64,000 bases of DNA from Curtobacterium ammoniigenes NBRC 101786 (lineage in GTDB: Bacteria > Actinomycetota > Actinomycetes > Actinomycetales > Microbacteriaceae). This document shows, piece by piece, positions 8,633 through 16,877 of the stretch (positions within the stretch are counted from its first letter, which is position 1; every line of letters begins with the position of its first letter). The position numbers and the translations under genes were made by a program. The DNA is taken from contig NZ_BCSV01000001.1 of NCBI RefSeq assembly GCF_001571045.1, forward strand, positions 62,001-126,000. Direction: 5' to 3'. The notes under the pieces were generated by a model. It saw only the letters and a list, made by a program, of their open reading frames with translations. It was not told the DNA's origin and made no database searches.

Positions 8633-9546
8633 AAACGCTGCAGGCCGACGTAGAGGGCGATGCAGGGGATCATGGCGATCACCGAACCCGCCACGAGCAC
8701 GCCGTAGGACACCTGTCCGTACGTGCCCGTCTGCAGGTTGAGCAGCGCGACCGGCAGCGTGTACAGCGAGTCCTTCGTCAGGAACGTGAGTGCTCCGAGG
8801 AACTCCGTCCACGACGCGAGGAACGCGTAGAGGGCGGCTGTGGCCGCTCCTGGCATGAGCAGCGGTCGCAGCACCGACACGATGAGACGCGTGCGCGAAG
8901 CACCGTCCACGAACGCGGAATCCTCGAGGTCGGCCGGCACCGACTCGAAGGCGTTGCGCATGACGAACACGCCGAACGGCAGGTTCACCGTGACGTAGAA
9001 GAGGATCAGCCCGATGCGCGAGTTCGTCAGATGCATCGCATTCAGCTCCAGATAGAGCGGAGTCAGAATGGCTTGGAACGGCACCATCATCGTGATGAGG
9101 ACGAGCCCGAACACCCAGTTGGCACCCCGGAACCGGAATCGGGCGAATCCGTAGCCCGCCAGCGTTGCGATGATCGCCGTGAGTATCGCCGTGCTGATCG
9201 AGACGGTCAGGGAGTTCACGAGGCCGGTGAGGATGTGTGACGACGGGCTGAAGATCTGCGCGAAGTTCTGCCAGCCGAGCCGGAAGAACGTCGACCAGTT
9301 CGGGGCGGCGGTGATCACAGCCTCCGGCTGGAACGCGCGCATGATCGACCAGAGAAGCGGTGCGCCGAACACCAGCGCCGAACCGACGCCGCCGATGACG
9401 TACAGCGTGCGCTTGACAGTGGTGTCGCGCGTATGAGTGACGCTGCCCTGCGCACGGCGGCGTCGAGGCGGCCGCACGACGCTCGGGTCGAGCGGCGACT
9501 GCTCCGGCGGCAGAGCGGTGGCGGTGTCAGGCGATGCGGTGGTCAT
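8593..9546 (-). CDS. Carbohydrate ABC transporter permease (MalG type), locus 1
   Basis: This 317-residue inner-membrane subunit has about six helices after a polar N-terminus and the binding-protein-dependent permease EAA loop (DLEDSAFVDGASRTRLI, then LPLLMPG-type residues). It matches CUT1-family MalG subunits in size and order. AAGGAG lies 6 bases before the ATG at 9546. It is the last gene of the GH127, binding protein, MalF-type, MalG-type operon. It forms the import channel with the product of 9568-10524; no ATP-binding subunit is encoded nearby. Its 3' end overlaps the convergent upstream gene. Confidence 0.9.
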   Translation of the reverse strand: MTTASPDTATALPPEQSPLDPSVVRPPRRRRAQGSVTHTRDTTVKRTLYVIGGVGSALVFGAPLLWSIMRAFQPEAVITAAPNWSTFFRLGWQNFAQIFSPSSHILTGLVNSLTVSISTAILTAIIATLAGYGFARFRFRGANWVFGLVLITMMVPFQAILTPLYLELNAMHLTNSRIGLILFYVTVNLPFGVFVMRNAFESVPADLEDSAFVDGASRTRLIVSVLRPLLMPGAATAALYAFLASWTEFLGALTFLTKDSLYTLPVALLNLQTGTYGQVSYGVLVAGSVIAMIPCIALYVGLQRFYVAGLSSGALKG

Positions 9547-9567
9547 GCTGGACTCCTTCGTCCCGTC

Positions 9568-10524
9568 TCAGTCGCGCTCGCGGAGCGCCCAGAACTGCAC
9601 CGCGGTGACTGCGGCGACCACGATGACGAGGGCCACCGATTCTGCGGTCGCAGCGCCGAGCTGCAGATTGATGAACCCGCGGTCGTAGATGTAGTTCACG
9701 ATCGTGGTGGTCTGCGTCCCCGGGCCGCCCTGCGTCAGGATGTAGAACTGGTTGAACGCGAGCAGCGATCCGATCACCGAGATGATCAGGCTCAGGGCAA
9801 CGGTCGATCGGATCATCGGGAACGTGATGAGCCGCTCGGTCTGCCACCATGTGGCGCCCTCGAGTTGCGCCGCCTCGTAGACCTCATCCGGAATGCCCTG
9901 CATCGCGGACATGAGCAGCACCATCGTCAGGCCCGACACCGCCCACACGACGAACACGCAGATGAGCAGCGTGGCGAGCGGCGCGTTGACGAGCCATGCG
10001 GTCGATCCGTCGGTGATGTGCAGCAGCTTCAGCACCAGGTTCACGGCACCCGAGCCGGGTTGCGCCTCCAGCACGAGCATGAAGCTCAGCGTCGTGAGCC
10101 CGACGACGTACGGCAGGAAGAAGATCGTTCGCAGCAGCGTGGCGCCGCGCCGCTTGGCCCGCACGAGGACCGCGAGGAAGTACCCGAGCACGAGGATCGG
10201 GATCGTGACGATCGCTGTGTAGAGCAGCGTGTACCCGATCGCTCCGACGAACGCCGGGTCCTGGAAGAGCGACAGGTAGTTCTGCAACCCGATGAACCGA
10301 TAGCCGCCGATCAGGGGCCAGTTCGTGAACGAGATGTAGAGCGCGAACAGCAGCGGGATGAGGACGAACACCGCGACGAAGAGGATCGCCGGCGTGACGA
10401 GTGCCAGCCCGGTCCGCGGCGGATGCGTCAGGGAGTTGCGGGAGCCGTTCGGCCCGCCTGCGCCGCCGCGGGCGCGTGCAGCGCGGGAAGCGGGGGCCGG
10501 CCGGCTCCCGGTGAGTGTCGACAT
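9568..10524 (-). CDS. Sugar ABC transporter permease (MalF type), locus 1
   Basis: This 318-residue permease has an Arg/Ala-rich cytoplasmic start and six or more helices (LVTPAILFVAVFVLIPLLFA is the first). A PIGWPLI-type periplasmic segment (SFTNWPLIGGYRFIGLQNY) is typical of MalF/UgpA-like CUT1 permeases. The EAA motif is visible as EVYEAAQLEGATWWQTERLI. The ATG at 10524 has GAGAGG 8 bases upstream; an in-frame GTG nine bases earlier lies directly against the ribosome site and is rejected. It pairs with the MalG-type subunit 21 bases downstream. Confidence 0.9.
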   Translation of the reverse strand: MSTLTGSRPAPASRAARARGGAGGPNGSRNSLTHPPRTGLALVTPAILFVAVFVLIPLLFALYISFTNWPLIGGYRFIGLQNYLSLFQDPAFVGAIGYTLLYTAIVTIPILVLGYFLAVLVRAKRRGATLLRTIFFLPYVVGLTTLSFMLVLEAQPGSGAVNLVLKLLHITDGSTAWLVNAPLATLLICVFVVWAVSGLTMVLLMSAMQGIPDEVYEAAQLEGATWWQTERLITFPMIRSTVALSLIISVIGSLLAFNQFYILTQGGPGTQTTTIVNYIYDRGFINLQLGAATAESVALVIVVAAVTAVQFWALRERD

Positions 10525-10603
10525 GGCGAGCACCTCTCTGTGCGATCGCTTGCTTCGGTGGGAGCGCGTCAGGTGTCGAGCGCTCGGGTGGGGGGACGAC
10601 GCG

Positions 10604-11911
10604 TCAGGACTGCGCCTCGTTGAGGATCCGGTCGTATTCGGGCTGCGCGGCGTTCATCGCCTGCGCCACGCCCGCTCCGTAGACCGCGGTGCGGAACATC
10701 GTGAAATACGGCGACGACGGCTGATTCACGAGCAGGTTGTACGCCAGTGTCTGCGGCGCATACCCCTTCGTGATGTTGTCGAGCGTCGCGCTCGCGAGCG
10801 GGAACTGCTTGCGATACGCCGGGGTCGCCGCGTCGCTCCTCGTCGGGAAATAGCCGCCGTTGGGCAGCAGCTCCTGCTGGGGGAGCGCGTTCGCGTACTT
10901 CATGAACTCCCATCCGCCGCTCGGGTTTCGCGCGCCGTTCGGGATGCACATGTTGTCGCCCCCGTCGAAGAACGATCTGCCGCTGGTCGGCCCCGGGATG
11001 AGCACGTTCTGCATCTTCGTGCGCATCCCGGGTGTCGCTGCGATCCACGTCGCCGAGTAGTTGCCCGGCATGATCCCGACGGTGCCCGCCCGGAAGTCCG
11101 CACCCCAGGTTGTTCCGGCGTCCGAGTACGAGGACCTGGCGATGAGGTTGTCCTTCCAGAGCTGCCGGTAGAACTCGAGCATCTGCTCGAGCGCCGTGTT
11201 GCCAGTGATGTGCCCGTGTTGCGCGCCCACCGGTCCCTGCATCATGTCGGTGCCGGTGGCCCACACGTGCGGCTGGGTGACGAACCCGAGGATGCCGGGG
11301 CTGTTCCCCGGGATCGTCCAGCAGTAGGTGTCGCCGCCGATCTTCCGGATCGCTCGGACGGCGTCGAGTAACGACGCGAAATCCTTCGTCGACTCCGCGA
11401 CGTCGAGTCCGGCACGCTGAAACAGATCCGTGTTGACGTAGAGCATCGAGTTGTCCGCCAGGTACGGCAAGCCGTAGTAGCGACCCTTGTGCTGCAGCAG
11501 GTGGAGGTGCCCGGTCGACAACTTCGGGAAGTAGTCGAGGCCCGTCACGACGCTCGTCAGGTCGGCGAAGACATCGCGGAAGATGAACAGCATCGAGTTG
11601 ATGTCGTCCATGTCGACGACGTCGGGCGGATCACCGCCGCGGATCGCCGTGGCCAGTTTGGTGACGTACTGCGCGTCCGGGATCGGCGTCAGGTTGACCT
11701 GGAGGTTCGGATGCGACTTGTTGAAGCTCGCCACCGTGGCGGTCAGGCCGGCCTGCGTCGCCGCGCGGCACCAGACCTGCACCGTGCCGGTCGCGGCGGC
11801 GCCGAACCCGGGCTGGTTGGACGAGATCCGGGGAAGCGCGCCCGCGCAGCCCGCGAGCGCCATGGCGAGACCGCCCGCCAAGCCGCCGGCGAGAAACGTT
11901 CGACGGTCCAC
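10604..11911 (-). CDS. Extracellular sugar-binding lipoprotein of ABC transporter, locus 1
   Basis: This 435-residue solute-binding protein is predicted to be exported and lipidated. The N-terminus MDRRTFLAGGLAGG has a twin-arginine (Tat) signature and ends in the lipobox LAGC (Cys 22). The mature part fits the family 1 binding-protein fold, with a first lobe beginning GTVQVWCRAATQAG and a pattern of Trp and Tyr residues typical of oligosaccharide clefts. The GTG start at 11911 lies 3 bases after the stop of the GH127 gene, and GGAG is 9 bases upstream. Tat export contrasts with the paralogous binding protein of locus 2, which has an ordinary Sec lipoprotein signal. Confidence 0.9.
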   Translation of the reverse strand: MDRRTFLAGGLAGGLAMALAGCAGALPRISSNQPGFGAAATGTVQVWCRAATQAGLTATVASFNKSHPNLQVNLTPIPDAQYVTKLATAIRGGDPPDVVDMDDINSMLFIFRDVFADLTSVVTGLDYFPKLSTGHLHLLQHKGRYYGLPYLADNSMLYVNTDLFQRAGLDVAESTKDFASLLDAVRAIRKIGGDTYCWTIPGNSPGILGFVTQPHVWATGTDMMQGPVGAQHGHITGNTALEQMLEFYRQLWKDNLIARSSYSDAGTTWGADFRAGTVGIMPGNYSATWIAATPGMRTKMQNVLIPGPTSGRSFFDGGDNMCIPNGARNPSGGWEFMKYANALPQQELLPNGGYFPTRSDAATPAYRKQFPLASATLDNITKGYAPQTLAYNLLVNQPSSPYFTMFRTAVYGAGVAQAMNAAQPEYDRILNEAQS

Positions 11912-11914
11912 GGG

Positions 11915-13870
11915 TCACCGCTCCACGGGGAGCCAGACGCGCATCGGTGCGACCCCCCGGTTCGCCCATGCGTAATACGGGATCGCTGTGACTGCGACCG
12001 GCTGGGAGGCTCGACGCGCGTCCGCCGCGACGGCGTGCGTTCCCGACGCTCCCGCCTCCACCCGGCGGTACGGCCACGACGCTTCCGCGTGGTCGCTCGG
12101 TGCCCGCCCCGCAAGGCGCAGCGCGACGATGCCGTCGAGGTCGTCGCGCGGCGCTTCGGCGATCGGCTGGTGGAGGTCGACGACGACGTCGTCGACGGTG
12201 AACCCCTGCTGGTCGTGCTGCTCGACGGCGTAGACGAGGGGGCCGCGTTCGATCGCAACCTGCCCGCGCGCGGCGTCGATGCGCTCGTCGGCCGCGAACA
12301 CGTGCGGGGTCATGTCGAACGCGACCTCGACGCTGTCTCCCTCGGTCCACTCGCGGGAGATATCGATCGGCTCGCCGGGTTCGTTCGTGACCGCTTCGCC
12401 GTCGACGGTGGTGCGGTCCGACCAGGCCGGGACGCGGAGACGGAGTGTCCACGCGCCTCCCTGGAGGGCGGTGATGCGCGCCGTTCCGCGATGCGGCAGG
12501 TCGGTTTCGATTCGGACGCGACCGAAGTCGCCGGTCGCGTATTGGTGGATCTGGACGCCGTCGCCGGTCTCGGTGGCGATATAGCCGTCGAGGCTCGCGA
12601 AGGTCCGCATGATGTTCGGCGGGCAGCACGCGCAGTCGAACCAGCCGCGACGACCGTGGGCCGGGGACCGGTTCTCATCCGTGTGCGCGTGATCCCGGAG
12701 CTGGAGCGGGTTCACGTAGAAATACTCCGTCCCGGTGAGGCTGACGCCCGGGATGAACGCGTTGTAGAGGAGCCGTTCGATCGCGTCGGCGTACACCGGC
12801 TTCCCGGTGGCGAGGAGCAGTCGCCACGCCCACTGGATGCCGCCGATCGCCGCGCAGGTCTCCGCGTAGCCGCGGTCGGTCGGCAGTTCGTACGGGTCGC
12901 CGAACGCTTCCCAGTCCCAGCGGGCGCCGAGGCCGCCGGTGATGAACGCCTTCGATGCCATCATCGCGTGGAACTGCTGTTCGGAGGCGCTGAGGAGTTC
13001 GTCGTCGCCGGTTTCGATCGCGACGTCCACCGCTCCGGCGGCGAGGTAGACAGCGCGGACCGCATGGCCCTCGACCGTCGTCGCTTCGCGTACAGGCACT
13101 CGGTCGGAGAAGTAGGTGGGCTCCTTGCCGTGCCGCTCGATGATGCCGTGACCGCGTGCGTCCACGAACCAGTGGGCGAGGTCGAGATAGTCGCGGTTCC
13201 CGGTCTCCCGGTACAGCTCGACGAGTCCCATCTCGACCACCGGATGCCCGTCGATGTCCTGCACATGCAGCTCGCCCGGCCCGAAGGTGCGGACGAGATG
13301 ATCGGCGTTTCGGATCGCGACCTCGAGGAGTCCGCGGTCGCCGGTTGCACGAGACTGCGCGACGGCGGCCTGCATGAGGTGCCCGGCGCAGTACATCTCG
13401 TGGCTCCAGGGCAGGTCGAAATACCGACCCTGCTCCGCGTGCCGGATCTGCTGCACGGAGTCGATGTAGCCATCGTCCTGCTGCGCTGCCGCAACGAGCG
13501 CGGTGACGTCGCGCTGCAGTGCGAGGAGGTCGTCGGCGGGCTCCCGACCGTATTCCCAGGCGACCGCTTCGAGCCACTTGTACACGTCGGAGTCCATGAA
13601 GATCGGACCGACCGCATCGCCCTGCTCGAGGCCCGCGGCGATCCGGAGGTTCCGGAAGTTGCCGGCCGCTTCGAGCTGGTCGTAGCCGGAGCGGATCGCG
13701 TCGCGACCGTTGCGGTCCTGCCGAACGGACCAGAAGCCGCCCGTGATACGCGGGACACCGGCCGGCAACGGTCGAAGCGTCACGTGCGCGGCTGCTGTGG
13801 GCCGCACCGGCTCGGCGGTGCGCGGTGTTGCGGTCGCGGTATCGATCGTGGGCGGACTCGTCGTCGTCAT
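11915..13870 (-). CDS. GH127 beta-L-arabinofuranosidase-like glycoside hydrolase, locus 1
   Basis: This 651-residue cytoplasmic enzyme has no signal peptide. It carries the GH127 zinc-cysteine catalytic elements: YAETCAAIG with Glu337 and Cys339, and WFDCACCPPNIMRT with Cys415 and Cys416. This spacing matches the characterised Bifidobacterium enzyme HypBA1 (Glu338, Cys340, Cys417, Cys418), which releases L-arabinose from beta-1,2-linked arabinofuranosides. The ATG at 13870 has GGAGG 4 bases upstream; the 41 codons of open frame before it cover the promoter. It is the first gene of the locus 1 operon. GH127 also contains an aceric acid hydrolase, so the substrate is inferred, not shown. Confidence 0.9.
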   Translation of the reverse strand: MTTTSPPTIDTATATPRTAEPVRPTAAAHVTLRPLPAGVPRITGGFWSVRQDRNGRDAIRSGYDQLEAAGNFRNLRIAAGLEQGDAVGPIFMDSDVYKWLEAVAWEYGREPADDLLALQRDVTALVAAAQQDDGYIDSVQQIRHAEQGRYFDLPWSHEMYCAGHLMQAAVAQSRATGDRGLLEVAIRNADHLVRTFGPGELHVQDIDGHPVVEMGLVELYRETGNRDYLDLAHWFVDARGHGIIERHGKEPTYFSDRVPVREATTVEGHAVRAVYLAAGAVDVAIETGDDELLSASEQQFHAMMASKAFITGGLGARWDWEAFGDPYELPTDRGYAETCAAIGGIQWAWRLLLATGKPVYADAIERLLYNAFIPGVSLTGTEYFYVNPLQLRDHAHTDENRSPAHGRRGWFDCACCPPNIMRTFASLDGYIATETGDGVQIHQYATGDFGRVRIETDLPHRGTARITALQGGAWTLRLRVPAWSDRTTVDGEAVTNEPGEPIDISREWTEGDSVEVAFDMTPHVFAADERIDAARGQVAIERGPLVYAVEQHDQQGFTVDDVVVDLHQPIAEAPRDDLDGIVALRLAGRAPSDHAEASWPYRRVEAGASGTHAVAADARRASQPVAVTAIPYYAWANRGVAPMRVWLPVER

Positions 13871-13970
13871 GCTGCCTCCATTGGCGTGCTCGATCGTGCG
13901 ACGTCTTCCGGTCCCGGGGGTGCGCGCTTCGGTGCGGAGCAATTGGAGCGTCGCGCCTGATTCGGAAAAA

Positions 13971-14021
13971 CGGAAAACGTATTCTGCCTGCACTCTACGA
14001 CCGTGATCGCGTCGATGGCAA
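13971..14021 (-). promoter_or_regulatory. Promoter and candidate LacI operator of locus 1
   Basis: On the minus strand, TTGCCA (14021-14016) and TAGAGT (13997-13992) are separated by 18 bases, a plausible housekeeping promoter for the GH127 operon. The imperfect palindrome CGGAAAACGTATTCTG (12 of 16 positions symmetric) at 13971-13986 lies where transcription would begin. That position suits repression by the divergent LacI protein. The GGAAA half-site recurs in the operator-like palindrome of locus 2. Confidence 0.5.
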
Positions 14022-14145
14022 GAGCCGGATTGCGACGCCGTAGAATTCAGGCACCCCGCCCGAGGGTCGTGCGCACCGAGTGATGTGGGTTGCTCGCGTC
14101 GCAGACGGACTCGGTGCCGCGGAAATCCGAGGAAAGAGTGTTGCC

Positions 14146-15153
14146 GTGACCATTGAGCGCGCGAACCGGACGCCGGGTCCGGTGCGGATCACGGACGTCG
14201 CTGCGCTCGCCGGCGTCTCGATCGGCACCGCGTCGAAGGCGCTGAACGGCACAGGGCAGCTCCGCGACAGCACACGCCAGCGCGTGCAGGAAGCGGCCTC
14301 GAAGCTCGGGTTCGTGTTCGATGCGCGTGGTCGTTCGTTGTCGTCGGGTCGGTCGTTCACCGTTGCCGTCATCACCACAGACTCGTTCGGGCGCTTCAGC
14401 ATTCCGGTCATGCTCGGTGCCGAGGACGTGATGAGCGCCGGGCAGATCGCCGTGCTCATGTGCGACACGCGCGATGACCCGGTGCGCGAGCAGCACTATC
14501 TGCGATCGCTCGCGGCACGGCGCGTTGACGGCATCATCGTCACGGGTCGGACTGCAGACCCGCGGCCGGCGGTCGCGACGGATATCCCGGTGGTCTACGT
14601 CTTCACGCCCTCGACCGATCCGAACGACATCTCGGTGACGCTCGACGACGCCGCAGGTGCCCGAGTGCTCGCGCAGCACCTCGTCGGCCTCGGGCGCCGG
14701 CGCGTCGCCTACGTGTCCGGCCCGTCGCATGCCGGTCCGGCGCGCCGACGTGCTGACGGTGCGGCCGAGGTCCTCGGCGAACGCCTGATCGGGCAGCCGC
14801 TCTTCGGCCACTGGACCGAGCAGTGGGGGCGACAGGCGGTCGACATCCTGCTCGCGCAGCACACCGACCTCGATGCCATCGCGTGCGCATCGGACCAGAT
14901 CGCGCGCGGCGTGTGCGATCGGCTCCGCGAGCTCGGCCGCTCCGTCCCCGCCGATATCGCGGTCACCGGATTCGACGACTGGGATGTCGTCGCCCTCGCC
15001 TCCCGACCGCCGCTCACCACGGTGGATCTGCGCCTCGAGGAGCTCGGGCGCGTCGCCGGGCGGGCACTGCTCCAATTGATCGATGGCGCAGCCGCAGTGT
15101 CGACGGTGATCGAGCCCACGCTGGTGATTCGAGCCTCCACGGTGGGCGGGTAG
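14146..15153 (+). CDS. LacI-family transcriptional regulator, locus 1
   Basis: This 335-residue regulator has an N-terminal LacI helix-turn-helix and hinge (ITDVAALAGVSIGTASKALN) and a periplasmic-binding-protein-like effector domain, including the C-terminal core LGRRRVAYVSGPSH and TGFDDWDVVALASRPPLTTV. I choose the GTG at 14146 because GGAAAGAG precedes it; an ATG at 14080 would add 22 residues that do not resemble the family. It is divergent from the GH127 operon and is probably its sugar-relieved repressor. The recognition helix is very close to that of the LacI at 47286-48290. Confidence 0.9.
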   Translation: MTIERANRTPGPVRITDVAALAGVSIGTASKALNGTGQLRDSTRQRVQEAASKLGFVFDARGRSLSSGRSFTVAVITTDSFGRFSIPVMLGAEDVMSAGQIAVLMCDTRDDPVREQHYLRSLAARRVDGIIVTGRTADPRPAVATDIPVVYVFTPSTDPNDISVTLDDAAGARVLAQHLVGLGRRRVAYVSGPSHAGPARRRADGAAEVLGERLIGQPLFGHWTEQWGRQAVDILLAQHTDLDAIACASDQIARGVCDRLRELGRSVPADIAVTGFDDWDVVALASRPPLTTVDLRLEELGRVAGRALLQLIDGAAAVSTVIEPTLVIRASTVGG

Positions 15154-15156
15154 CAC

Positions 15157-15732
15157 CTACGACCGGGGCCCGAACACGTCGCCGAGTTCGCCGAGCAGTG
15201 CGTCGATGATGTCCGCGAGCGACTTCTCGTCATCGGTCGCGATCCACTGGCCGAACGCGACGTGGAAGACGGTGGTTGCCGTCTCCGCCGCGAGGCGGGC
15301 GCGGACGGGGGATACTCCGCGCTCTTCGAGCGCCGTTCCGAGTGCTGCGCTGAGGTTCCGCATCTTCGCGAGCTCCCGCTCGAGGAGTGCCGGATCCTGC
15401 GCGATGATGCCGCTCCGTGCCCGGGCGAATGCACGCCGCTCCTCCGGGAACCACCATTCTGTCGCGGCCCGAAGTGCGTGACGGAGCACGTCGGCGGTGG
15501 ACGCGTCGGCGGGCGCGTCGCGAATGCCGTCGACGAACGCGGCCTCGAGCGTCTCCTGGCCGTGGAACAGCACCTCCCGCTTGTCGGGGAAGTATCGGAA
15601 GAACGTGCGCTCGGTCAGGCCCACCGATGCAGCGATCTCGGCGACGGTCACGCTCTCGAACCCGCGCTCCACGAACGCCTCGAGCGCCGCCGCCTGCAGA
15701 CGCTCGCGCGACCCGGGAGCCCAGCGAACCAT
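15157..15732 (-). CDS. TetR-family transcriptional regulator
   Basis: This 191-residue repressor-type protein has a TetR N-terminal helix-turn-helix (SVTVAEIAASVGLTERTFFRYF, key residues T, A, G, F, Y, F) and a helical C-terminal ligand domain. The ATG at 15732 gives a normal TetR length; the frame continues upstream to 16170, but that part is antisense to the SDR gene. No strong ribosome site is visible. It is divergent from the SDR gene at 15839 and converges, with a 3-base gap, on the LacI gene. It most likely controls the SDR gene through the intergenic TGACGTCA element. Confidence 0.85.
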   Translation of the reverse strand: MVRWAPGSRERLQAAALEAFVERGFESVTVAEIAASVGLTERTFFRYFPDKREVLFHGQETLEAAFVDGIRDAPADASTADVLRHALRAATEWWFPEERRAFARARSGIIAQDPALLERELAKMRNLSAALGTALEERGVSPVRARLAAETATTVFHVAFGQWIATDDEKSLADIIDALLGELGDVFGPRS

Positions 15733-15769
15733 ACGACCATCGTACTGATGACAGCGGCTGACATTGAGG

Positions 15770-15784
15770 TATACAGTGACGTCA
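15770..15784 (+). promoter_or_regulatory. Candidate promoter/operator of the TetR-SDR pair
   Basis: TATACA (15770-15775) could be the -10 element of the SDR gene. The 8-bp palindrome TGACGTCA follows directly at 15777-15784, a position where a bound TetR dimer would block transcription. The -35 match is weak, so this is a suggestion only. Confidence 0.35.
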
Positions 15785-15838
15785 GTCAATGACATCGATC
15801 GAACCGGTGCGACCGGTTCCACACATGGGAGGCGCGAC

Positions 15839-16732
15839 ATGCGCGTATTCATAACAGGTGCGTCCGGCTGGATCGGCTCGCACACCACGGACGAGCTGCT
15901 CGCGAACGGGCACACCGTTCTCGGGATGGCGCGATCGGAGGCATCGGAGGCGACCCTGCGTGCGAAGGGCGCGGAGGTCCTCCGAGGCGATCTCGATGAC
16001 CTCGACGCGATTCGCCGCGGAGCAGCGCAGGCCGACGCGGTCGTGCACCTCGCAAACAAGCACGACTTCACGAACCAGGCCGCGACGAACGCTGCAGAAC
16101 GTGCTGCGACCCAGACCATCGGCGATGCCCTCGTCGACACGAACAAGCCGTTCGTCGTCGCGTCGGGCACCGCGTTTCCGATGGGGGGAACACCGGTGAC
16201 GGAAGACGTGCAGTCGCCGTTCGTCGGCCCCGACGCACCGCGCGGCGGGAGCGAACGCCTCGCGCTCGACTACGTTGACCGCGGCGTTCGGACGCTCGTC
16301 GCGCGCTTCGCGCCGACCGTGCACGGAACCGGTGACCACGGGTTCATCCGCTTCCTCGCCGACAGCGCTCGCAACGGTGGGGCGGCGCTGGTCGCCGGCG
16401 ACGGGGCTGCGCGATGGAGTGCCGTGCATGTGACCGATGCCGCCCGCATGATTCGGCTCGGCATCGAGCAAGCGCCCGCGGGCACGATCATGCACGCGGT
16501 GGCGGAGGGAGAAGTCCGTACCGGAGACATCGCCGCCGCCATCGCCGACGGACTCGGTCTTGCGGTCGAGTCGGTCACGCCGCAGGAACTGCAGGAGCGT
16601 TACGGGTTCATCGGAGCGGTGTTCGGCATGGATCTGCCTGCGCGCAGCGATCGCACGCGGGAGCTGCTCGGGTGGGAACCCACGGGCCCGACGCTGCTCG
16701 ACGACATCAGGAGCGGGTCCTACTTCTCCTGA
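15839..16732 (+). CDS. NAD(P)-dependent extended SDR oxidoreductase / epimerase-like
   Basis: This 297-residue protein starts with the nucleotide-binding Rossmann motif MRVFITGASGWIGS (TGxxGxxG) and contains the extended-SDR pattern DLDDLDAIRRGAAQADAVVHLA. GGGAGG lies 7 bases before the ATG at 15839, which excludes the longer frame from 15764. The classical YxxxK motif is not evident, as in many atypical SDR proteins, so the reaction is uncertain. It may act as a reductase or dehydratase on a small molecule. It is divergent from a TetR gene and is probably regulated by it. Confidence 0.82.
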   Translation: MRVFITGASGWIGSHTTDELLANGHTVLGMARSEASEATLRAKGAEVLRGDLDDLDAIRRGAAQADAVVHLANKHDFTNQAATNAAERAATQTIGDALVDTNKPFVVASGTAFPMGGTPVTEDVQSPFVGPDAPRGGSERLALDYVDRGVRTLVARFAPTVHGTGDHGFIRFLADSARNGGAALVAGDGAARWSAVHVTDAARMIRLGIEQAPAGTIMHAVAEGEVRTGDIAAAIADGLGLAVESVTPQELQERYGFIGAVFGMDLPARSDRTRELLGWEPTGPTLLDDIRSGSYFS

Positions 16733-16828
16733 CCGGTCCGCGGCGGTGGGCTGATCCGCCGGCGTCCGTTCCGTGATCGGTGCAGTCGCCGGTTGCTCGG
16801 CAGTTCAGTGCCGTCGGGGTCCGCATTC

Positions 16829-16862
16829 AGGCAGGCAGGCAGGCGGGCGGGCAGGCAGGCGT
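16829..16862. repeat. Short GCAG/GCGG tetranucleotide repeat
   Basis: A run of about eight GCAG or GCGG tetranucleotides fills 16829-16862 in the gap between two convergent genes. It is non-coding, and slipped-strand length variation is possible. Confidence 0.75.
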
Positions 16863-16877
16863 GCTGCAGCGGGCGGC

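Noticed and set aside
11489..13960. Long plus-strand open frame opposite the GH127 and binding-protein genes
   Set aside because: It is a GC-rich antisense shadow without a family match or ribosome site.
15733..16170. N-terminal extension of the TetR frame at 15157
   Set aside because: It is antisense to the SDR gene, and TetR proteins start close to the HTH.
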